DNA from: Xenorhabdus ehlersii | Lineage (GTDB): Bacteria > Pseudomonadota > Gammaproteobacteria > Enterobacterales > Enterobacteriaceae | Assembly (NCBI RefSeq): GCF_003610465.1 | Contig: NZ_RAQI01000003.1 | Coordinates: 124,001 to 188,000, forward strand | Reading direction: 5' to 3' | Length of the DNA stretch: 64,000 nucleotides | Shown: positions 29,689 through 38,900 of the stretch, in pieces | Layout: the number at the start of each line of letters is the position of its first letter | Numbering within the stretch: the first letter of the stretch is position 1 | Position numbers and translations under genes: made by a program | Notes under the pieces: generated by a model | What the model saw: only the letters and a program-made list of their open reading frames with translations | What the model was told of the DNA's origin: nothing | Databases searched by the model: none

Positions 29689-30696
29689 CTACTTATTTGT
29701 TTCAGTAAAATTTATTTCAGCAAAACGCAAGGTAACAGGCATTCCTTGTTTCAGTCCCTCATCAGGATTAAGGACAATGATGCGCAGGCGATAAACTAAG
29801 TCTGTTCTTAAATCAGGTGTTTCGACATTTTTGGGAGTAAATTCGGCAGTGGGAGAAACAAAACCGATTTTGCCATGATAGGGCTGGTTTTTCCGCCCAT
29901 CGGTATAAATCAAAACTTCCCGTCCAGCGGTAGCCTGATTGAGATGAGGTTCATCAATATATGCCCTGATCCAAACGGGATTGGTGAGGGACAGGGTAAA
30001 AACCGTGTTGCCCGCCGCCAGCATGGTGCCTGGTTCAATGGCTCTGGTTAGGATCATCCCTGCCGATGGAGAAGTGAGTTGAGTATCTTTCAGGTTGAGT
30101 TCCGCCTGTGCTACGGTTGCTTCTGCCTGAGTAAGTTGGGCTTTTGCTGCCGCAATTTCTTCTATGCGATAACCCGTCTCGAACTGACGCAATTTATCTT
30201 TTGCCGCCTGGTAAGCTGCCAGTGCTTGATTGCGTCCAGTTCTGGCATTTTCCAGATCATTATCTGAGATGGTTTTGCTTTGCCACAAGCCTTGTTGGCG
30301 TTTCAGGAAGCTATCGGCAAAATGGAATGCTGACTCTTTTTGTTTTACTTCAGCACGTACTTGGGCAATTTCTTCGCTGCGATAACCCGCTTCAGCTTTG
30401 GCAAGATTGGCCTTGGCGACATCACGAGCCGCTTTGGCCTGATTCAAGGCATTAATAAAGGGGGTATCATCAAGGCGACCAAGTGTCTGGTTCACCGTAA
30501 TGGCATCACCTTCATCCACTTGTAGATCAGCCAGTTTACCGGCAACCCGAAAACTGAGGTTGACAGTCCTGACATCGACATTGCCATACAGGGTTAGCTC
30601 CCTGCTATTTTGTTCCTGATAATAGTAGATACCGACAATCGCACTGATAACAACAATGAGCGCCAATAGGGCAAGAGCAAACTTTTTACTGTTCAT
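29689..30696 (-). CDS. ybhG: YbhG, membrane fusion protein of the exporter
   Basis: This HlyD-type periplasmic adaptor of 335 residues has one N-terminal membrane anchor ([21 protein letters not shown]). A lipoyl/barrel-sandwich segment ([16 protein letters not shown]) leads into a long coiled coil (about residues 75-205, Ala/Gln/Glu-rich) and a beta-barrel with [18 protein letters not shown]. It likely bridges YbhSR to an outer-membrane channel such as TolC. First structural gene after cecR. Confidence 0.94.
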   Translation of the reverse strand: MNSKKFALALLALIVVISAIVGIYYYQEQNSRELTLYGNVDVRTVNLSFRVAGKLADLQVDEGDAITVNQTLGRLDDTPFINALNQAKAARDVAKANLAKAEAGYRSEEIAQVRAEVKQKESAFHFADSFLKRQQGLWQSKTISDNDLENARTGRNQALAAYQAAKDKLRQFETGYRIEEIAAAKAQLTQAEATVAQAELNLKDTQLTSPSAGMILTRAIEPGTMLAAGNTVFTLSLTNPVWIRAYIDEPHLNQATAGREVLIYTDGRKNQPYHGKIGFVSPTAEFTPKNVETPDLRTDLVYRLRIIVLNPDEGLKQGMPVTLRFAEINFTETNK

Positions 30697-30775
30697 ACCA
30701 TCCCTTATGCCTTGTTCAATTTATACCCTCTATCTTTCAAGTGGTGGCTTCGTTGGTTATGCCATTGCTTAAGAG

Positions 30776-31471
30776 TTATTGGGTATGTATTTTTGATTTC
30801 TCTCTTAACCCATCAAGCAATAAATTGATGTGTTGAGATAAAACCTGATTGATTAATTCGTATTCTTTGGCGCCAATATTGTCCCATCCGGTTTGGCGCA
30901 ATAAGGCTTCCCTGGCCAGACGGAAAGAAAGGATTTCACCCAATAAAGCATGAGTGTGAATCTGGGTGGAAATTTGGCGTTCATCGGCTCCGATATAATT
31001 GGCGATGAGTTTATTCAACCGCGAATAAATTGGGGCTAGTCCCTGTTCATGCATGACACTGTAAGCCTCTGTTGGCGTCAATTGTTCATGGGACATGATC
31101 CGGCTGATATTGATACTGCTTTTCTCGAAAATCAGGCGGTTATAGCTCACCATTCCCTGATGAATAAATGCCAGTATTGGGTCTTTTGGATAGGGTTTGG
31201 GTGTCTTCTCAAAAAAATGATCAATGGCTTCAATGAGAGGTGAAAACTCTGCTTTTAGCTTATCGGCAATATGTTGCACAACGGCGAGGTATAATCCTTC
31301 TTTGGAACCGAAATAGTATGCGATAGCTGCGATATTTTGCTGTGCATGTTGGGCAATGTTGCGGGTAGTAGCGCCATCCAGACCTGATTTGCCAAAAATT
31401 TCTATTGCTGCTTCCAGAAGTTGTTGTTTGGCGTGCTCGCCTCGTAATGTCTGGGCCTTCTTTGCTACCAT
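30776..31471 (-). CDS. cecR: TetR-family regulator CecR (YbiH)
   Basis: The 231-residue protein has a TetR helix-turn-helix at about residues 30-55 (ATTRNIAQHAQQNIAAIAYY, FGSKEGLY) and a C-terminal ligand domain of the CecR type. In E. coli CecR represses its own operon with ybhGFSR and also acts on rhlE, affecting antibiotic sensitivity. The divergent cecR/rhlE arrangement is kept here. Confidence 0.92.
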   Translation of the reverse strand: MVAKKAQTLRGEHAKQQLLEAAIEIFGKSGLDGATTRNIAQHAQQNIAAIAYYFGSKEGLYLAVVQHIADKLKAEFSPLIEAIDHFFEKTPKPYPKDPILAFIHQGMVSYNRLIFEKSSINISRIMSHEQLTPTEAYSVMHEQGLAPIYSRLNKLIANYIGADERQISTQIHTHALLGEILSFRLAREALLRQTGWDNIGAKEYELINQVLSQHINLLLDGLREKSKIHTQ

Positions 31472-31536
31472 GTCAAAATATTTCCTGTGACAAAGAGTTT
31501 TCGGGAGTGCTGAAAACTATATCAATCGTATGATTA

Positions 31537-31552
31537 ACTTTAAAACTAAAGT
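31537..31552. promoter_or_regulatory. Candidate CecR operator
   Basis: ACTTTA-AAAC-TAAAGT is a short perfect palindrome 66 nt upstream of cecR in the 370-bp divergent region with rhlE. A TetR-type dimer site is plausible. The assignment is inference from position only, and nothing else in 31472-31841 was recognised. Confidence 0.3.
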
Positions 31553-31841
31553 AATTAGATGTAAAGTTGCTACAAATTGTCTTTTTAATAGACACCCATA
31601 AAAAATAATCGTCCAGTTTTGGCTCATTTCCCTTGGCTAAAGAGATTTAGTCAATTTTAGACGAATTTATTGCTCTCTTTGGCCTGCGTGGAAAGACATA
31701 TCTGTTATAATCATGCCCTATTTATATACGGTGCATTGCAGTTTGTGTAGTTTCTTTGCGTTTTACCGCGTCTGTTTTCTTCCCATAAAACTGCCCCTGA
31801 ATTGATATCAGGCATGGTGAAGTCTGGAGTATTTCTTATTT

Positions 31842-33158
31842 ATGAATTTTGAGTCACTCGGCTTGAAGGCTGATATTTTGCGTGCCGTTGAAGAACAAGG
31901 CTACGTGGAACCCACCCCTATTCAGCAGCAGGCCATTCCTGTTGTGTTATCCGGCAAAGATCTGCTGGCCAGTGCCCAGACAGGCACGGGAAAAACCGCA
32001 GGGTTTACTTTGCCTATCTTGCAACTTTTGTGTGAATCCCCGATTCAGGCAAAAGGTCGCCGTCCTGTCAGGACGTTGATTTTAACCCCAACCCGAGAAC
32101 TGGCGGCTCAGGTGGGGGAAAATGTACGTAGTTACAGCAAATATCTCAAATTACGTTCATTTGTTGTATTCGGCGGTGTCAGCATTAATCCGCAGATGAT
32201 GAAATTGCGCGGTGGTGTGGATATTCTGGTAGCAACGCCGGGGCGTTTGCTGGATTTGGAGCATCAAAATGCGGTAGATCTTTCTCGCGTAGAGATTCTG
32301 GTTCTAGATGAAGCTGACCGCATGTTGGATATGGGCTTTATTCACGATATTCGTCGTGTGTTGAACAAGCTGCCAGCAAAACGCCAAAATTTACTCTTTT
32401 CTGCGACATTCTCTGATGAAATTAAAAGCCTCGCCAATAAGTTACTGAAAGATCCAGTAAGCGTAGAAGTGGCACGGCGTAATTCGGCCTCTGAGCAAAT
32501 TGAACAAGCAATCCATTTTGTAGACAAAAAGCGCAAGGGTGAATTGCTCTCTTATATGATCGGCAGCCAGAACTGGCAACAGGTGTTGGTATTTACGCGA
32601 ACCAAACATGGTGCAAACCGGTTGGCGGAGCAATTGAACAAAGATGGTGTGACTGCTGCTGCGATCCACGGCAACAAAAGTCAGGGGGCAAGAACCCGTG
32701 CGCTGTCTGATTTTAAGACAGGGAAAATCCGCGCGTTGGTGGCAACGGATATTGCTGCCCGTGGACTGGATATTGACCAATTACCCTATGTCGTCAACTA
32801 TGAGTTGCCAAATGTTGCCGAAGATTATGTGCATCGAATTGGTCGTACTGGGCGTGCAGAAGCTACTGGGCAAGCAATATCGCTGGTGTGTGTCGATGAA
32901 CACAAACTCCTGAAAGATATTGAGCGCCTATTGAAGCGAGAAATTCCACGCATTGCCATTCAGGGTTATGAACCTGATCCTTCTATCAAAGCTGAACCTA
33001 TCCAAAACGGGCGCAATAGCCGTGATAATAACTCTCGTGGTAATAATCCTCGCGGTAATAACCCACACAGAAATGGCAAACCAAGCCATTCCAAACAAAA
33101 CCGGGTAAATAAAAATCGGGCAACCAAAACTCCACGTGCTTCGGTGGCGGGAGAGTAA
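31842..33158 (+). CDS. rhlE: ATP-dependent RNA helicase RhlE
   Basis: This DEAD-box helicase of 438 residues remodels RNA in ribosome assembly. It has the Q motif ([11 protein letters not shown]), Walker [13 protein letters not shown] in [13 protein letters not shown] in LFSATFS and motif [13 protein letters not shown] basic, Asn/Arg-rich C-terminal tail (about residues 385-438) contains [15 protein letters not shown] repeats. Only 3 nt separates it from dusC, suggesting an RNA-biology operon. Confidence 0.96.
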   Translation: MNFESLGLKADILRAVEEQGYVEPTPIQQQAIPVVLSGKDLLASAQTGTGKTAGFTLPILQLLCESPIQAKGRRPVRTLILTPTRELAAQVGENVRSYSKYLKLRSFVVFGGVSINPQMMKLRGGVDILVATPGRLLDLEHQNAVDLSRVEILVLDEADRMLDMGFIHDIRRVLNKLPAKRQNLLFSATFSDEIKSLANKLLKDPVSVEVARRNSASEQIEQAIHFVDKKRKGELLSYMIGSQNWQQVLVFTRTKHGANRLAEQLNKDGVTAAAIHGNKSQGARTRALSDFKTGKIRALVATDIAARGLDIDQLPYVVNYELPNVAEDYVHRIGRTGRAEATGQAISLVCVDEHKLLKDIERLLKREIPRIAIQGYEPDPSIKAEPIQNGRNSRDNNSRGNNPRGNNPHRNGKPSHSKQNRVNKNRATKTPRASVAGE

Positions 33159-33161
33159 TCC

Positions 33162-34088
33162 ATGCGCGTTTTGCTGGCTCCGATGGAAGGGGTTTTGGAT
33201 TCTCTGGTTAGAGAACTGTTGAGTGAAATCAATGACTATGACCTGTGTATTACTGAATTCCTGCGTGTGGTTGACAGCTTACTGCCGGTAAAATCTTTTT
33301 ACCGGTTGTGCCCTGAACTGCATTATCAGAGCCGTACACCATCGGGAACGCCTGTCAGGCTCCAGCTCCTTGGGCAATATCCAGAATGGTTGGCAGAAAA
33401 TGCTGTCAGGGCGGTTGAGTTGGGATCATGGGGTGTCGATTTAAACTGTGGTTGTCCGTCCAAGACAGTAAATGGCAGTGGTGGAGGCGCTAGCTTATTA
33501 AAAGATCCCGAACTCATTTATCAGGGAGCTAAAGCTATGCGTGAAGCCGTGCCTGCACATTTGCCGGTAACGGTAAAAGTACGTCTGGGATGGGATTCTG
33601 CTTCACGCCAATTTGAGATTGCGGATGCCGTCCAGCAAGCGGGTGCAACCGAGCTGGTTGTGCATGGGCGGAGCAAAGAAGATGGTTATAAAGCAGAGCG
33701 TATCAACTGGAAGGCGATAGGGGAGATTCGGCGTCGCCTTGCTATTCCTGTCATTGCCAACGGTGAGATTTGGGATTGGCAGAGCGCCCAAGAGTGTATC
33801 AAAACGACAGGATGTGATGCTGTGATGGTAGGCCGTGGCGCCCTGCATGTGCCAAATCTGAGCCGCGTAATTAAATATAACGAACCAAAGATGCCATGGA
33901 GTGATGTACTTAAGTTACTGCAAAAATATACTTATCTCGAAAAACAGGGTGATACGGGGCTTTATCACGTTGCCCGTATCAAGCAATGGCTGGGGTATTT
34001 GCGCAAAGAGTATAATGAAGCGGATGAGTTATTTATGCAAATCAGAGTATTAAAAACATCTGCTGAGATCGCCAATACTATCGTTTAA
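33162..34088 (+). CDS. dusC: tRNA-dihydrouridine(16) synthase DusC
   Basis: DusC is a flavin enzyme that reduces uridine 16 in the D-loop of tRNAs. The 308-residue protein starts [13 protein letters not shown], has the catalytic Cys in [14 protein letters not shown] and the VKVRLGW and [13 protein letters not shown] motifs. The sequence is closer to YohI/DusC than to DusA or DusB. In E. coli dusC lies elsewhere, so pairing with rhlE is a lineage-specific arrangement. Confidence 0.94.
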   Translation: MRVLLAPMEGVLDSLVRELLSEINDYDLCITEFLRVVDSLLPVKSFYRLCPELHYQSRTPSGTPVRLQLLGQYPEWLAENAVRAVELGSWGVDLNCGCPSKTVNGSGGGASLLKDPELIYQGAKAMREAVPAHLPVTVKVRLGWDSASRQFEIADAVQQAGATELVVHGRSKEDGYKAERINWKAIGEIRRRLAIPVIANGEIWDWQSAQECIKTTGCDAVMVGRGALHVPNLSRVIKYNEPKMPWSDVLKLLQKYTYLEKQGDTGLYHVARIKQWLGYLRKEYNEADELFMQIRVLKTSAEIANTIV

Positions 34089-34527
34089 GACAGTTGCTCG
34101 CCCGATAGGGATAGGGTGGGGAGCAGTCACAGTCTCAACTTTCTTAATTCTTAACGGTAATTATTTTCCCCAGTGACACATCGCTATATCGCATGATGTT
34201 ATATAGATAGGGGGCTGTCTGTGTCTCTGGGATATATATTAATGAATTTTTATCATTAAATAATATTATGAAAAAATATATTATTAAATAATAATTTGTT
34301 GCCATTTTTATTTTAATTTCCATTTGGCTGTTTAAGTAATTTAATTTATGTAATATTATTTTTGTAATTTATTCTGGAAATATTTCAGTGTTGGATATAA
34401 TATTATATATACCTAATTTGAACAATGGGATGTCGCTATTGTTTTTTAATATCGCAATGGAAGAAGTCAAGAATTCCTTAAAAGGATAATGAGTTTTTTA
34501 TTCTTATTTTTTCAAAGGGGAATTATA
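34089..34527. other. AT-rich intergenic region before the Rhs module
   Basis: About 440 nt without a supported gene. The first ~50 nt hold a C/G-rich stretch (GCTCGCCC...GGGGAGC) that may be a dusC terminator; the rest is very AT-rich with no strong promoter I can name. It marks the left edge of the accessory module. Confidence 0.6.
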
Positions 34528-35634
34528 ATGAACACACAAAAAAGAAATGGCTTTTCAAAAAAAATCATGAGGCTACCCACCTTTAATCTTGAATTATTTG
34601 GTGGAAAAAGGGAAGGTCATCTGTTTGCTAATGGAAATATGCAAGTTGGTATCATTATTAATATACAAGCTGCGACCGATAATGAGGAGGTGGTAACCTT
34701 ATCTCCTGAACAATTAAATAGTATTGAATTAGTTAATAAAATAACAGGTGAGAAATTATCTGGTGATTGGCAATACAGTTCTGAGGAAAACGATTACCGT
34801 CACCAGTTTCCAGGACGTAGTATAACAAGAGACACAAATTTATCATATGGAAAAGACGCGCTCAGTGATGACTCTGAACCTCAGAAAAAAATTTATTGGC
34901 TGAAAACAAAAAAAAGTGAACTCATCGAAATAATAGCAAAAGTTACATTGGATGGAGAAACGTATTCATCAGATGATTCTCATTATAAGGGATCACATAT
35001 TGTTGTTACAGGTCATGAACCAATCACTTATCATTTTGATGATCTGGTGCCAACACCACAAATTGAAGAAAATGTCGCCTATGGCACATATGAATTAAAA
35101 CGGACCATCACTGTAATTGATATATTAGGAGGAGAGCATACGCAAATTTCGTTTCAATACCCGGAATGGACTCAAAATAATTATTATCTTTTTCCTAAAA
35201 AAGGTCAGGGGTATGCAATTCATGATGTTGAAATTCGAAATACCATAAACGATGAAGATACCTTTAAGTATGATTACCGAAGATTTACCCATCATACAAG
35301 AAGTAACAATCTTTACCTTTGGTTTCTTTGGGGGACATATAGTGCCAAGAGAACAGCTGGAGCTGCTTATCGGGTCGTAATAAATGATTCCCCAGATCTC
35401 AGTAGCAGTCTGAAAAGGGAAGCTACCCCACAAGAGGAGATAGTCACAACAACACGCACCGATGTTGTTAGTTTGAGTAGGCTTTATTTCGAAAGCCCGG
35501 GGGGTGATAATTTTTGGGTTGATGAGGCTGACCAAATTCCACAATTCAAATTCCGCGATATCTATGGTAATGAGTCTGTCTTTCTAAAAATTATCATGGA
35601 CAATGCAGATTCGTTTCACCTACGGGAGGGGTGA
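34528..35634 (+). CDS. Unknown 368-residue protein paired with the Rhs gene
   Basis: I do not recognise a named family. The start is the ATG with GGGG 7 nt upstream; an open stretch 13 codons longer has no ribosome site. There is no signal peptide or membrane segment. The sequence is beta-rich and polar, with LELFGGKREGHLFANGNM near the N-terminus and FKFRDIYGNESVFL near the C-terminus, and many aromatic residues in the middle (NNYYLFPKKGQGYAI). It is AT-rich and lies 314 nt upstream of, and co-oriented with, the Rhs gene. A role as partner, carrier or chaperone for the Rhs protein is inference from position alone. Confidence 0.7.
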   Translation: MNTQKRNGFSKKIMRLPTFNLELFGGKREGHLFANGNMQVGIIINIQAATDNEEVVTLSPEQLNSIELVNKITGEKLSGDWQYSSEENDYRHQFPGRSITRDTNLSYGKDALSDDSEPQKKIYWLKTKKSELIEIIAKVTLDGETYSSDDSHYKGSHIVVTGHEPITYHFDDLVPTPQIEENVAYGTYELKRTITVIDILGGEHTQISFQYPEWTQNNYYLFPKKGQGYAIHDVEIRNTINDEDTFKYDYRRFTHHTRSNNLYLWFLWGTYSAKRTAGAAYRVVINDSPDLSSSLKREATPQEEIVTTTRTDVVSLSRLYFESPGGDNFWVDEADQIPQFKFRDIYGNESVFLKIIMDNADSFHLREG

Positions 35635-35948
35635 ATGAGCAAGAATGACGTCTCTATGCAAAATAGTTGCTATTTTATGCAATAAATGCATCAGATTTTA
35701 CATACAAGCGTCAAAAAGCCAATGTTTATACAAAGTAGAATCTTGCCATGATAACAACGAAGAAAAACCCAAAGTCTATCGTGCGGATCCTGAATAATAA
35801 GTCTGAAATGGCTACTGCTTAAAAAAATGAAGATGTTTGCTCTCTCTATAATATTTTTGTCAGTCGCCGTAGTAAATTTTCCTTGAGCATCCTCTGATTA
35901 TGAAATGAGAAATACGTTTTTCCATAAATAAAAAAGAGAGGCGCTAAA

Positions 35949-38900
35949 ATGCCATATGATTTTTTCTCAAATGCCCACAACTTTCAAAGTGCGGCCACAG
36001 GCAGCGTTGACCCACGAACCGGTTTGTTTACTTATACCATGCTGGTTGCCCAGTTAACCGGCAATAATCATCTCGGACCAACCCAGACGATAGCGCTGGC
36101 GTATAACCCGCTTAATACCGACAACCAGGGGTTTGGTATTGGCTTTTCCCTGGGGCTGACCCAGTATGACAGCTGGCAACGGTTATTAAGTCTCTCCACC
36201 GGTGAGCGCTATAAAGTGGATGAATATAAGGACGCCGTCTATCTGAAACAGTATAAGCAGGATATTGTGCGGTTTGAAAAGGACGTTGCACGGAATGTTT
36301 ACTGGGTGATCCATAAATCGGGTACAGTTGAAGTGTTGGCCGGGCCGAACAATGCCTATCACCTCAAAGTTCCTACACAGATATTTACCCCGCTAGGCCA
36401 TTCTCTGAAACTGGACTGGATTTATAAGACGGAGACTATGCCCCGTCTTGCTGCTATATCGGACGAAAGGCGGGTGCTGTTAAAAATCGAGTATAAAACG
36501 GCTTTTTATACCCGTATTACGGTCTGGCCCGAATCATCGGAATCTTATGATATCCGATTACTCTTTGATAATGATAAAGTCACTCAGATTAGCAATGAGA
36601 CGAGTAACCACACATTAATTTGGAAGCTGGAATATGATTCAGACAGCGGTTTTTTAAACCGGGTTTCATCTCCGACAGGTGCCACTGAATTTGTTGATTA
36701 CGATTTTGACGGCCATCAGTTTCCCAAAGGGGCAGAATTACCACCTTTGCCTTATGTCACCCAGTACACGCAACATACAAAGCAAGGTCCTGAAATCATC
36801 AGGCACTATAAATATACCGAATATAATTTTTTGGGTTATGGGAGTAACGAGAGCTGGAATGATGATGAAGATTATCTCTACGGTGCCTTAAGCAATTACT
36901 GGTATGGCTCGACCGAACGCTGGGACAACGGCACAACGCAACGCCATATTACCCGAAAGTATAATAAATACCATCTATTGGTTTCCGAATCTACGGAGCA
37001 AAATGGGTGCAAGCGGGTGCATAAGACCGACTATTATGCCCAAACGGGGTTGTCGTTTGAAAAACAACCCCCTCAGTTCCAGATGCCGAAAACGGCCAGT
37101 GTCAGCTTTAATGATGCCTCTGACGTGGAGGTTGTTCAGACCGAATTTGATGAAGCGGGTAACCCGACAATGCAGATTGCCCCGGATGGCACCCGCACTG
37201 ACTGGGTTTATTATCCGGTAGAGGGGGAAGAAGGTGCCTGTCCGGCCTCACCGCATGGCTTCGTGCGTTTTGTCAAATCCAAGACCGTTACACCCGGTAA
37301 ATCCTCTCCTGAAGGTGTTTATGATGATGCGCCGATATATCAGGTGGTTTATCGTTATGATTCACTACCCACACTCGCCGGTGCACCCTGTGCTTATACT
37401 GTGGTCTGCACCTATCAGGGCTGGCATAGCTCAGGCCAGTTGTTGCATAAAAGCCAGACCAGCTATGTGAATGATGTGAATTCTCCCGATCATGGGCGCA
37501 TTCACCGTATTGACGAGACCCGCTATGCCACCTTGGAAGGAAAGATCGCTGCGGCGGGCAAGACATGGACAAGCCAGCAAACCTTCAGTTATATCCTGCG
37601 AGGTGAGGCACTGATAAAAAGCACCGAATGGACAGGGCATGACCAGCTTAGCTTCACAACCCAAGTCACTCAATCGCAGGTCAGCGACAAGTTATGGCAT
37701 GAAGTGGATGCACAGGGACGGACTACTGATTATGTCTATGATGATATTGGACGTATTTCAAAGCATATCAGTAATGCCCATACCGATTATTGCCAAATGG
37801 TGCAGTATGATTATGCCATTGAAGCGATTGGGGCGGTGACGACAACGAAAACCGATGTGTGGGGCAATCAGGTGCGTATCCGCTTTAATGGGTTGGGACA
37901 TGCCTATCAGAAGGAAATACTGGAAAAGGGGCAGCCCGATCAGCGCTGGCAGTTAGTGTCTGAAATGGAGAGGGACAGTTGGGGACGTGTGGTGACCCAA
38001 ACGCGGCATGACTGGCTGCCAGTGGAAAATGGCACTGACAGTGCATCCCGTGTGGTTCAGGTTTCCTCCCATCAACGGATTGAATATGATGACTGGGGAA
38101 AAGCACATCGGATTACCCAAGATACCGGCGGGAGCATCCAACACGATTATGATCCGGTGACCCGCACCGCGCAGATCACCCGACAGGCGGAAGGGCTGTC
38201 TTTTAGTCAATGTACGGTGAAGTACAATAAACGTCACCAGCCTGTCACGTTAACGCTCTATGATAGCCAGGGCAAGCAGCATAGCCAGCAGTACCATCAC
38301 TATGATGGTCTGGGACGATTGCGGGCCACCTTTGACGCATTGGGGCAAAAAACCGAGTACGCCTACGATTTATTGGGACGATTGTTGACGATAAGTTACA
38401 GTGATGGCACTGTTGTTCGAAAATCTTATGCCCCATTTACGGCAGACAGTTTAGTGACGCAAATTGCGGTTGGCGATAAGGTGCTGGGTACGCGTAGCTT
38501 CGACAGCCTGCATCGCTCGATTTCAACCACCAGTGGCGGGCGTACCTACTGTTCCTCCTATCAGGGGGAAAACCCCTATCCCAGCCAGATCATTGATCCG
38601 TTGGGTCAAACGACGTTGTATACCTATGAACCCTTGCTCGGTCAGGCCTTGACACAGGTGGATGCGGGGGAAATACAGCAGCGCTTTACGTATGATCCCA
38701 AGACTGGGGTAATGACGGAGGCCAGTGCCGCCCAACGGGCTACTCATAGTATGGGATATACCGCTTCCGGACGTTTGCAGCGGGAAACCTTCCGTTTTGA
38801 GGATGCCAAGGCTGGGGCTGCACGAGAGGCAAACTATACCTATTCCCCTGTCGGCGGACTGACTGCTTATCAGGATGTGACAGGAAAAAATTGTCATGTC

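Noticed and set aside
35747-35821. 24-codon ORF (MITTKKNPKS...) between the unknown gene and the Rhs gene
   Set aside because: No ribosome site, no similarity recognised; too short to support.
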